DNA from: Myxococcales bacterium
Lineage (GTDB): Bacteria; Myxococcota_A; Polyangia; Nannocystales; Nannocystaceae
Direction of reading: 5' to 3'
DNA: 64,000 bases
Assembly: GCA_020633295.1 (NCBI GenBank)
Contig: JACKDW010000002.1
Span: forward strand, 1,364,001 to 1,428,000
The translations under genes and the position numbers were made by a program. Under the pieces are notes generated by a model, which was given only the letters and a program-made list of their open reading frames with translations, made no database searches and was not told where the DNA came from. Below, piece after piece: positions 52,315 to 59,346 of the stretch (its first letter is position 1; each line of letters starts with the position of its first letter).

Positions 52315-53961
52315 CTACAGGCGGTGGAGGCCGCCGGCCTTCGGGGGCGGCTGCGGCGTGATCATCGGGCGCGCCTCGACGCCCGGGCGGGTCGGGATCA
52401 TGCTCATCGCGCGCTCCGCCAGCGCGGTGATCGTCAGCGAGGGGTTGACGCCCGGGTTGGCGGAGATCGCCGAGCCGTCGATGACGTAGAGCCCGTCGTA
52501 GCCGAACACGCGGTGGCGGTGATCGATGACGCCGGTCTCTTTGGAGTCGCCCATGCAGCAGCCGCCGAGGATGTGCGCCGTGGTCGGGATGTTGAGCAGC
52601 GTCTCGGTCGCGAGCGAGTAGGGCACGCCGTCGACCTTGTCGGCCACGCGCCCGGCGAGCTCGGTGGCCTCGGGGATCGAGGCCTTGGGCGCCTCGCCGT
52701 CCTCGAGCCCGCTGCCCATGAGGCCCAGCGCGCGACCCAGGCGGAAGCGCAGCGTGCCCTCGGCGCTGCGCATGTACAGCAGGATGATCCCGTACTTGTT
52801 CATGTCGGGGGAGAGCAGCGTGCGCGCGACCTTGACCGGGTGCCGGATCATCGTGCCGATCATCCGCGCGAAGCGGACCGCGCTGTTCTCCCCGGCGACG
52901 TGCGGGGCCATGAGCGTGCGGAAGAAGTTAGAGCCCTCGGGGTAGCGGACGGGCTCGAGGTGCGAGTGCTCGTCGGTCTGGATGATCGAGCCGATGGCGA
53001 TGCCGCGCGAGTAGTCGACGTCGCGGCGGGTGCCGAGCACGCCGATCAACGACTCGGAGTTGGTGCGCACGCGGGTCCCGAGCGCGTCGGAGAGCTTGGG
53101 GAGCGCCTCGGGGTCCTGCTTGAGCCGCAGGAGCAGATCGACGGTGCCGAGCACGCCGCCCGAGAAGATCACGTTGCGCGCCGTGTAGACGCGGCGCCTG
53201 CGGAACAGCAGGCGCGCGCCGTGACGCGCCTCGATCCGGTAGCCGCCGCGGGCGAGCGGGCGCACGGCGGTGACCTCGGTGTCGGCCTCGAGCCGCATGC
53301 CCCGGGAGCGCGCGAAGTACAGGTAGTTCTTGTCGAGGCTGTTCTTCGCGCCGTGCTTGCACCCGAGCATGCACGCGCCGCAGAGGATGCAGCCGGTGCG
53401 GTCGGGGCCGTCGCCGCCGAAGTACGGGTCGGGCACCGTCTTGCCCTGCTCGCCGAAGTAGACCGAGACGTGCGGCTTGTCGAAGGTCTTGCCGATGTCG
53501 CGGGCGACCTCCTTCATGATCCGGTCGACGGGCGTAAAGGTCGGGTTCTGCGTCGCGCCCAGCATGCCGCGCGCGAGCTCGTAGTAGGGCGCGAGCTCGC
53601 GCCGCCAGTCGGCGAGGTGCGACCACGAGGGCGAGCTGAAGAAGCCCTCCTTGGGGATCGGCAGGGTGTTGGCGTAGACGACCGAGCCGCCGCCGACGGC
53701 CGCGCCGGCGAGCACCGTCACGTGCCGGAAGAAGCGCATCTGGAACGGCCCGCGGAAGCCGAGCAGCGGCATCCACAGCCAGCGCTTGAGGTTCCAGTTG
53801 CTCTCGGGGAAGTCCTCGGGCGCGAGATCGCGGCCCTTCTCGAGCATCAGGACGCGGTAGCCCTTCTCGGTCAGCCGCAGGCCCGAGACGCTGCCGCCGA
53901 AGCCGGAGCCCACGATGATGTAGTCATAGTCGAATTCGTCCGCTACCTGCTCCGTGGGCAC
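52315..53961 (-). CDS. GMC-family FAD oxidoreductase (cholesterol oxidase-like)
   Basis: 548 aa. N-terminal FAD-binding YIIVGSGFGGSVSGLRL, AGAAVGGGSVVYANTL (GMC signature region), an inserted Cys cluster GCILCGACMLGCKHGAKNSL, and C-terminal GGCCMGDSKETGVID with YVIDGSAISANPGVNPSLTI containing active-site His/Asn-type positions. Resembles bacterial cholesterol oxidase-like and other GMC dehydrogenases; the substrate is probably a lipid alcohol or sterol. GTG start. Confidence 0.88.
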   Translation of the reverse strand: MPTEQVADEFDYDYIIVGSGFGGSVSGLRLTEKGYRVLMLEKGRDLAPEDFPESNWNLKRWLWMPLLGFRGPFQMRFFRHVTVLAGAAVGGGSVVYANTLPIPKEGFFSSPSWSHLADWRRELAPYYELARGMLGATQNPTFTPVDRIMKEVARDIGKTFDKPHVSVYFGEQGKTVPDPYFGGDGPDRTGCILCGACMLGCKHGAKNSLDKNYLYFARSRGMRLEADTEVTAVRPLARGGYRIEARHGARLLFRRRRVYTARNVIFSGGVLGTVDLLLRLKQDPEALPKLSDALGTRVRTNSESLIGVLGTRRDVDYSRGIAIGSIIQTDEHSHLEPVRYPEGSNFFRTLMAPHVAGENSAVRFARMIGTMIRHPVKVARTLLSPDMNKYGIILLYMRSAEGTLRFRLGRALGLMGSGLEDGEAPKASIPEATELAGRVADKVDGVPYSLATETLLNIPTTAHILGGCCMGDSKETGVIDHRHRVFGYDGLYVIDGSAISANPGVNPSLTITALAERAMSMIPTRPGVEARPMITPQPPPKAGGLHRL

Positions 53962-53967
53962 CGTTTA

Positions 53968-53973
53968 GATCTA
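53968..53973 (-). promoter_or_regulatory. -10 hexamer of GMC oxidoreductase gene
   Basis: TAGATC on the minus strand, 6 nt before GTG 53961; last base departs from T. Confidence 0.3.
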
Positions 53974-54108
53974 GCACGGAATTCGCGGGACCCGCAGCAT
54001 GTGGCCGCGCGCCTTGCCTCGAGTTCACCCTGTCCCGTATGCATGGGGGGTCGACGCCGCCGCCGAGGCGCCGCGACGTGACGAGCGAACCTACATGGGC
54101 GAGTGACC

Positions 54109-54507
54109 ATGGATCACCTCAGCGAACAACAGGTCTCCGCGCTCCGCGAGCAGCTCGAGCGGGAGCGCGCGGAGCTGCTGGAGCGGGCCGAGCGGCTGAT
54201 GGGCGAGGAGGCGGGCGTCGAGCTCGACACCGGCGATCGCCAGGACGTCGCGGCGGCCGAGGCCGCGCGGGCGCTCGAGCTGCGCCTCGCGGGGCACGAG
54301 CTGAGCCGGCTGCGCGAGCTCGAGGCCGCGCTCGCGCGCGTCGAGGACGGCACCTACGGCGTCTGCGAGGACACGGACGAGGCGATCTCGTTCGCGCGCC
54401 TGCGCCTGCAGCCGACGGCGCGCTACACCGTGGCGGCGCTCGAGCTGCGCGAGCGCGCGGCGGGCAAGCGCGCGCGGCTGCCGAAGGGCGAGGACGAGGT
54501 CTATTGA
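54109..54507 (+). CDS. DksA/TraR-like protein lacking most zinc cysteines
   Basis: 132 aa. N-terminal coiled-coil (SEQQVSALREQLERERAELLERAE and ELSRLRELEAALARVEDGTYG) and a C-terminal part that follows the DksA/TraR zinc-finger pattern, GTYGVCEDTDEAISFARL and QPTARYTV. Only one of the four zinc Cys remains: the CEDC position is Thr and the terminal CxxC is absent, as in some zinc-independent DksA paralogues. It probably binds the RNA polymerase secondary channel. GTG 54103 is an alternative start. Confidence 0.75.
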   Translation: MDHLSEQQVSALREQLERERAELLERAERLMGEEAGVELDTGDRQDVAAAEAARALELRLAGHELSRLRELEAALARVEDGTYGVCEDTDEAISFARLRLQPTARYTVAALELRERAAGKRARLPKGEDEVY

Positions 54508-54576
54508 TCGACGCGACGCCTGGGCGGCCAGGCTGACGCGCGGGACAGGACGACGGCGATGGAGGAGCGAGGCTGT

Positions 54577-55647
54577 ATGTACAACTGGACACGCCGAGTT
54601 CGCGCGCGCGCGCGCGCGCTGGGCTTGCTCGTCGCGCTGTTTGAGCTGACCGCCTGCGCCCCCGCGCCGGAGCCGGCCACGCCGGAGCGGTCGCCTGCGA
54701 AGTCGCCTGCGAAGTCGTCGGCCGGCGCGTCGGAGAGCGCGAGCGCGAGCGCGCCCGAGGGCCCCGCGGCGCCGACGAGCGCGGCCGAGCCGGTCGCGCC
54801 GGTCCAGACCCGTGTACCCGGCGCGCCGCGGATCGTCGCGTTCGGCGACGTGCACGGCGATCTGCAGGCGGCGAAGGCCGCCCTCCAGCTCGCGGGCGCG
54901 ATCGCGCCCGACGGCGACGGCTGGACCGGCGGGGCGCTCGTGCTCGTGCAGACCGGCGACCAGCTCGATCGCGGCGATGATGAGCGCGCGATCCTCGAGC
55001 TCTTCGACCGCCTCGCCGACGAGGCGCGAGCGGCCGGCGGCGCGTTCCATGTGCTCAACGGCAACCACGAGCTGATGAACGCGGCGGGTGACCTGCGCTA
55101 CGTGACGCCGGGGGGCTTCGCCGACTTCGCGCGGGTGCCCGATCTCCCGGTCGCGGACCCGAGGTTCGCTGGCGTCGCGCCGGTGGTGCGCCCGCGCATG
55201 GCCGCGTTCGCGCCGGGCGGACCCTACGCGCGCATGCTGGCCGAGCGCCCGACGGTGCTCGTGGTCGGCGACACCGTGTTCGCCCACGGCGGCGTGCTGC
55301 CCAAGCACGTCTCCTACGGGCTCGAGAAGATCAACGAGGAGGTCCAGCGCTGGCTGCTCGGCGAGTCCGGGGACGCGCCGCCGGCGATCGTCGCGAGCGA
55401 CGACAGCCCCGTGTGGACGCGGGACTACTCCATGGAGCCCGACGCGGGGGACTGCGCGACGCTCGAGCGCGCGCTCGCGGCGATCCCGGCCAAGCGCATG
55501 GTCGTGGGCCACACGGTGCAGGAGCGCGGGATCCAGTCGGCCTGCGACGGGAAGGTCTGGCTCGTCGACGTCGGCATGGCCAAGCACTACGGCGGCTCGC
55601 CGGCGGTGCTCGAGATCGTGGGCGACCAGGTGCGGCCGCTGAGCTGA
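54577..55647 (+). CDS. Lipoprotein metallophosphatase, Shewanella-like (SLP) type
   Basis: 356 aa. Signal peptide with lipobox FELTAC, a Ser/Ala/Pro-rich linker to about residue 85, then a PPP-type phosphatase domain: AFGDVHGDLQAAK (GDxHG), TGDQLDRGDDE (GDxxDRG), LNGNHELM (GNHE), FAHGGVLPKH and VVGHTVQERG. The length and insertions match bacterial Shewanella-like protein phosphatases, which are exported Ser/Thr/Tyr phosphatases. ATG 54577 has GGAGGAG nine bases upstream; ATG 54559 is an alternative. Confidence 0.85.
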   Translation: MYNWTRRVRARARALGLLVALFELTACAPAPEPATPERSPAKSPAKSSAGASESASASAPEGPAAPTSAAEPVAPVQTRVPGAPRIVAFGDVHGDLQAAKAALQLAGAIAPDGDGWTGGALVLVQTGDQLDRGDDERAILELFDRLADEARAAGGAFHVLNGNHELMNAAGDLRYVTPGGFADFARVPDLPVADPRFAGVAPVVRPRMAAFAPGGPYARMLAERPTVLVVGDTVFAHGGVLPKHVSYGLEKINEEVQRWLLGESGDAPPAIVASDDSPVWTRDYSMEPDAGDCATLERALAAIPAKRMVVGHTVQERGIQSACDGKVWLVDVGMAKHYGGSPAVLEIVGDQVRPLS

Positions 55648-55673
55648 GCGCGGCCTCGATTAAAAACTGGTCT

Positions 55674-56579
55674 TCAGGACAGGACCGGGAGTCGGCGCGG
55701 CTGGGGCGGCGTCGGCTCCTCGATCGCGTCGACGACGGGCGCGGCGTCGCCGGCGAGCCGCGCCTGCAGGCCGCGGTCGAGCAGGTGCGTCGGGTGGACG
55801 CTCTTGAGCGCGCTCAGCATCACGGCCCGCAGGTTCGGGTTGAGCTCGCGCTCGAGCTGACCGAGCAGCGTCTTCATGGCCTCGCGCTTGAGCCCGCTCT
55901 GCGAGCCGCAGAGGTTACACGGGAGGATCGGGTACTCGGCCTGCGCCGCGTGCTCGACGATGTCGGACTCGGCGCACTCGATCAGCGGGCGGATGACGCG
56001 GAAGCGCCCGTCGTCGGTGGTGTAGCCGGCGGGCATCGCCTGCAGCTTGCCGGCGTAGAACAGGTTCATCAGCAGGGTCTCGAGGGCGTCGTCGCGGTGG
56101 TGCCCGAGCGCGATGCGGTTGCAGCCGAGGCGCGCGGCCGCGGTGTACAGGATGCCCCGGCGCAGGCGCGAGCAGACCGTGCAGTAGGCCTTGCCCGCGG
56201 GCGTGCGCTCGACGACGTCGGAGTAGGTGTCCTCCGAGAGGATCTCGTGGGGGACGCCGCGCGCCGCGGTGAAGCGCGCGAGCCAGTCGGCGAGCGGGCG
56301 GCCGTCGTAGCCGGGCTGGCGCTGGTCGAGGTGCACGGCCGTCAGCGAGAACGGGAACGGCGCGCGCGCGCGCGCCTGCGCGAGCAGGTCGAGCAGCGTG
56401 TAGCTGTCCTTGCCGCCCGACACCGCGACGAGCACGTGATCGCCGGGGGCGAGCAGCGCGTGCTCCGAGATCGTCTTGATCATCGCGCGGAACAGCCGCC
56501 GTCGCGCGGGCGCGCGCTCGTCGCGTCGCTGCCGCGAGCTCGTCCGCTCGCGCGCGGGCGCGTCGCTCACGGGGCTCAC
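55674..56579 (-). CDS. ttcA: tRNA 2-thiocytidine biosynthesis protein TtcA
   Basis: 301 aa, PP-loop ATPase that inserts sulfur at C32 of tRNA. PP loop VAVSGGKDSYTLLDLL, iron-sulfur-type Cys pair CTVCSRLRRG and the second CNLCGSQ, and GHHRDDALETLLMNL. GTG 56579 overlaps the stop of the YjbQ-like gene by GTGA, which selects this start. The C-terminal tail is Pro-rich. Confidence 0.92.
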   Translation of the reverse strand: MSPVSDAPARERTSSRQRRDERAPARRRLFRAMIKTISEHALLAPGDHVLVAVSGGKDSYTLLDLLAQARARAPFPFSLTAVHLDQRQPGYDGRPLADWLARFTAARGVPHEILSEDTYSDVVERTPAGKAYCTVCSRLRRGILYTAAARLGCNRIALGHHRDDALETLLMNLFYAGKLQAMPAGYTTDDGRFRVIRPLIECAESDIVEHAAQAEYPILPCNLCGSQSGLKREAMKTLLGQLERELNPNLRAVMLSALKSVHPTHLLDRGLQARLAGDAAPVVDAIEEPTPPQPRRLPVLS

Positions 56580-57007
56580 GCCACCCCGAGGATCGTCAGC
56601 GTGATCCGGCGACGATGCGGCGCGTGCCTGTGCTCCCACAGGTACAGCCCCTGCCAATTGCCGAGGTCACAGCGGCCGCCGGCGATCGGGATCGTCAGCG
56701 AGCTCTGCGTGAGGATCGTGCGCACGTGCGCGGGCATGTCGTCAGCGCCCTCGGCGGTGTGGCGAAAGACCGGGTCGCCGTCGGGCACGAGCCGCGCCAT
56801 GATGCGCTCGAGGTCGCGTCGCACCTCGGGGTCGGCGTTCTCGCAGATCACGAGCGACGCGCTGGTGTGATGCACGAACACCGTGCACTGCCCTGAACGC
56901 ACGGCGCTCTCCGAGACGAGCTCCTGCACGCGCTCGGTGATGTCCCAGGTGCCGCGCCCCGGCGTGCGCTGCTCGAAGGACACGCGCTCGAAGCGTAACC
57001 CGCTCAT
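56576..57007 (-). CDS. YjbQ/UPF0047 family protein
   Basis: 143 aa, full length for the family. CTVFVHHTSASLVICENADPEVRRDLE, ADDMPAHVRTIL and GTWQGLYLWEHR-type sequence (here GNWQGLYLWEHRHAPHRR) match the conserved His/Asp/Glu set. E. coli YjbQ has reported weak thiamine-phosphate synthase activity, but the physiological role is unclear. It sits between DUF1244 and ttcA genes in one operon; a GAGGAG site precedes its ATG. Confidence 0.9.
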   Translation of the reverse strand: MSGLRFERVSFEQRTPGRGTWDITERVQELVSESAVRSGQCTVFVHHTSASLVICENADPEVRRDLERIMARLVPDGDPVFRHTAEGADDMPAHVRTILTQSSLTIPIAGGRCDLGNWQGLYLWEHRHAPHRRRITLTILGVA

Positions 57008-57017
57008 GCGAGGCTCC

Positions 57018-57296
57018 TCATCGCTGATACTTCGCCTTCCACTCCTCGTAGGTCATGCCGTAGACGCGCTCGCGCGCGCCGCCCTTGTCGAGCGCGTGCC
57101 CGCGCGCGTTGGCCTCCTCCTGGTACCAGCGCGCGAGGCAATTCCGGCAGAAGCCCGCGAGGTTCATGATGTCGATGTTCTGGACGTCGGTGCGCGCGCG
57201 CAGGTGGCCGACGAGGCGGCGAAACGCGGCCGCCTCGGCGGCGATCAGGCTGTCGTCCTCGGGCGCGTCGACGGCGGGGGCGTTGTGATCTTCCAT
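57018..57296 (-). CDS. DUF1244 family protein
   Basis: 92 aa. The conserved core RARTDVQNIDIMNLAGFCRN followed by CLARWY and the C-terminal YGMTYEEWKAKYQ identify DUF1244, a small alpha-helical family of unknown function found mostly in Proteobacteria. First gene of a DUF1244-yjbQ-ttcA operon, 10 bp upstream of the YjbQ gene; AAGGA precedes the ATG. Confidence 0.88.
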   Translation of the reverse strand: MEDHNAPAVDAPEDDSLIAAEAAAFRRLVGHLRARTDVQNIDIMNLAGFCRNCLARWYQEEANARGHALDKGGARERVYGMTYEEWKAKYQR

Positions 57297-57355
57297 GATG
57301 ATGTCCTTCGGTACAGCCGAGCCGGCGCGGGCCAGCGCGAGTGCAAAAGCAAGCG

Positions 57356-57940
57356 CTAGAAGAAGATGCCCTTGACCAGGGTCCAGGGCTCGCGCCGCGC
57401 GACTCGCCAGGTGAAGTCGAGGAGCACGCGGTCGAAGTTGTCGCGCGGGTGCTGCTCGAAGGTGCGGGCGACCGCGTCCCGGTCGAGGCCGAAGCGCAGC
57501 AGCCCGCGGGTGTGCTCGATCTGCACCGCGCGGCGGAACGCGTCAGCCTGCGGGCTGAGGTTCGGCACGGGCAGCAGCCGGTGGTTGTACAGGAGGCACT
57601 CGTCGATGATCTCGCGCGGGGTGTCGCCGAGCTGCAGGTCGGCCATCTCGCGGTGGAACAGCGCGCGGCTGCGGTCGAGGTAGCAGTAGCCCTGGTCCTG
57701 CTCGCTCACGAGCCCGAGGTCGTGACACATGGCGATGGCGTAGGCGAGGTCGCGGTCGAGCTCGGTGCCCTCGCGCGCGAGCAGCATGCTCGTGAAGGTG
57801 AACAGCCGCTTGCAGTGGTTGCGGAAGCCGTCCCCGCTGTACGGGCTCGTGCGCGCGAACACCTCGTCGGCCCGGGTGGAGAGCGTCTCGGCTTCAAAGA
57901 CGCCAGCGGTCGACTCGGTGGTGGGGATCGGCTGCTCCAT
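57356..57940 (-). CDS. HD-domain protein
   Basis: 194 aa. HD phosphohydrolase pattern: GDGFRNHCKRLFTFTSMLL (first His), AIAMCHDLGL (HD), and LLYNHRLLPV (later His). Family members hydrolyse nucleotides or cyclic nucleotides; the substrate is unknown. ATG 57940 has GGGAGCGA upstream, which decides against longer frames that run into the aspartoacylase-like gene. Confidence 0.75.
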   Translation of the reverse strand: MEQPIPTTESTAGVFEAETLSTRADEVFARTSPYSGDGFRNHCKRLFTFTSMLLAREGTELDRDLAYAIAMCHDLGLVSEQDQGYCYLDRSRALFHREMADLQLGDTPREIIDECLLYNHRLLPVPNLSPQADAFRRAVQIEHTRGLLRFGLDRDAVARTFEQHPRDNFDRVLLDFTWRVARREPWTLVKGIFF

Positions 57941-58050
57941 CGTTCGCTCCCATGACCGTGGCGGCGGCGTCACGGCGAAGCGTCGCCCGGCACCTCGAGC
58001 ATGGGCTAAAGCTCGAGTTTCGCCAAGCCGGGCGCGCACGCCGCTGGCGA

Positions 58051-58731
58051 TCAGGAGAGGGAACGCACGCCGATCTCGTCGAGCAGCAGCTCCACGACGG
58101 CGCGGTGCATCGAGACGCGCAGGGTCTCGGGGAAGCCCATCCAGGTCTCGACGCACACGCCGACGCAGCCGATCGCGTCGACGATGACCTCGGTCGAGGA
58201 GGTCGCGACCGGGTAGTAGTACGGGGCCCAGCGCTCGCCCGGCGCGGTGAAGCGCGCGTTGAGCCGCGCGACGGTGCGCCCGACGAGCGCCGGCATCGGC
58301 TCCACGCCGTAGACGAGCGTCTGCCCGAACGAGACGGTGATCGTCGGGTCGAAGCGCTTCTTGCTCTCGTGCAAGGTGGCCATGAGGGCAGGTCGTTCAT
58401 CGAGCACGAGATCCATGAACTGACGCGCGAGCCGGCGCTCCGCGGCGTCCGACTCGGCGTCGCCGGGGAAGCAGCGGTTGAGGTCGAGGCCGCCCGGCGC
58501 GCAGCGCTGGCGCGCGCGGTAGGCCGGCGGGTTCATCACGGGCACGACGATCAGGCGCCCGTGGGTCGGGCGCAGTCGCTCCTCGAGCAACTCCGAGAGC
58601 GCGTGTACGCCCGCGATCTCGTCGCCGTGGATGCCGGCCTGGATCAGCGCGGTCGGTCCCGGCGCGGGCGCGTCAAACACGTGCACCGGCAGGGTCGGAG
58701 AGAGGAAGTGAACCCCGGGGGACAGCGGCAT
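58051..58731 (-). CDS. Succinylglutamate desuccinylase/aspartoacylase-family (M14-like) protein
   Basis: 226 aa. Zinc-peptidase-like motifs: ALIQAGIHGDEIAGVHAL (HxxE), VPVMNPPAYRARQR, GLDLNRCFPGD (NRxFPG) and ATLHESKKRFDP (late His). The family hydrolyses N-acyl amino acids or amidated substrates. Shorter than AstE; no arginine catabolism genes nearby. ATG 58731 is preferred to a TTG 12 codons upstream. Confidence 0.82.
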   Translation of the reverse strand: MPLSPGVHFLSPTLPVHVFDAPAPGPTALIQAGIHGDEIAGVHALSELLEERLRPTHGRLIVVPVMNPPAYRARQRCAPGGLDLNRCFPGDAESDAAERRLARQFMDLVLDERPALMATLHESKKRFDPTITVSFGQTLVYGVEPMPALVGRTVARLNARFTAPGERWAPYYYPVATSSTEVIVDAIGCVGVCVETWMGFPETLRVSMHRAVVELLLDEIGVRSLS

Positions 58732-58792
58732 GCCCGGAGCATGGACGACCGCGCGCCGCGTCGGCAAGCCCGCCCGCGCCCGACGGCTACGA

Positions 58793-59305
58793 CTACGGGG
58801 ACGCGGACTCGGTCGAGGGGAACGCGCGCGCGCACTGGTCGAGCAGCCAGGGGAATTCGCTGTCGCGGCGCCCCAGCAGGTGCGCGACGCAGGCGGACGC
58901 GAGCACGCTCGTCTCGCGCGCGCAGGCCTCGAGGTCTTCGCCGCGGGTGTCGTCGAGGGCTTGGAGCACGCGCGCGCGCGAGCTCTCGTCGCGCTCGACC
59001 TCGGCGTAGAAGCGTCGCGCCTCGTCGAGCATCGCGCCGCAGCCGACGCGGCGATTGTCCAGGGTGTCCGGCGGGGCCGGCTGCGGGAGCTCGGGGCGAA
59101 TGGTCTGCGCGAGCACGCGCGCCTCTTCGTCGTAGCGCGGCTGGTTCGCGGCTCCGCGCTGGTCCGGGTTCGCGACCCGCGGCGGGATCACGCGGCCGTC
59201 CGGTTCATCCTCGATCGCGGTCGGCTCGGCGGTCGCCGCCGGCGGAGCCTGGCAGGCGGCGAGCAGCGCGACGGCGCCGAGCGCTCGCAGGTGACGGGTG
59301 ACCAC
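58793..59305 (-). CDS. Small lipoprotein of unknown function
   Basis: 170 aa. Signal peptide with lipobox ALLAAC, a Pro/Ala/Glu-rich linker, and a helical C-terminal region (GAMLDEARRFYAEVERDESSR, ETSVLASACVAHLLGRRDSE) with four Cys in the mature part that could form two disulfides. I recognise no family. GTG 59305 is preceded by TATGGT at 6 nt. It follows the kinase gene (end 59347) on the same strand. Confidence 0.65.
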   Translation of the reverse strand: MVTRHLRALGAVALLAACQAPPAATAEPTAIEDEPDGRVIPPRVANPDQRGAANQPRYDEEARVLAQTIRPELPQPAPPDTLDNRRVGCGAMLDEARRFYAEVERDESSRARVLQALDDTRGEDLEACARETSVLASACVAHLLGRRDSEFPWLLDQCARAFPSTESASP

Positions 59306-59311
59306 GCCGCG

Positions 59312-59317
59312 ACCATA
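59312..59317 (-). promoter_or_regulatory. -10 hexamer of small lipoprotein gene
   Basis: TATGGT on the minus strand, 6 nt before GTG 59305. Confidence 0.45.
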
Positions 59318-59346
59318 TCAGGTCGCGCGCGTCGACAACCGGCGGA

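Noticed and set aside
52324..54081. Long plus-strand frame opposite the GMC oxidoreductase
   Set aside because: Antisense shadow; the minus strand carries clear FAD and GMC motifs.
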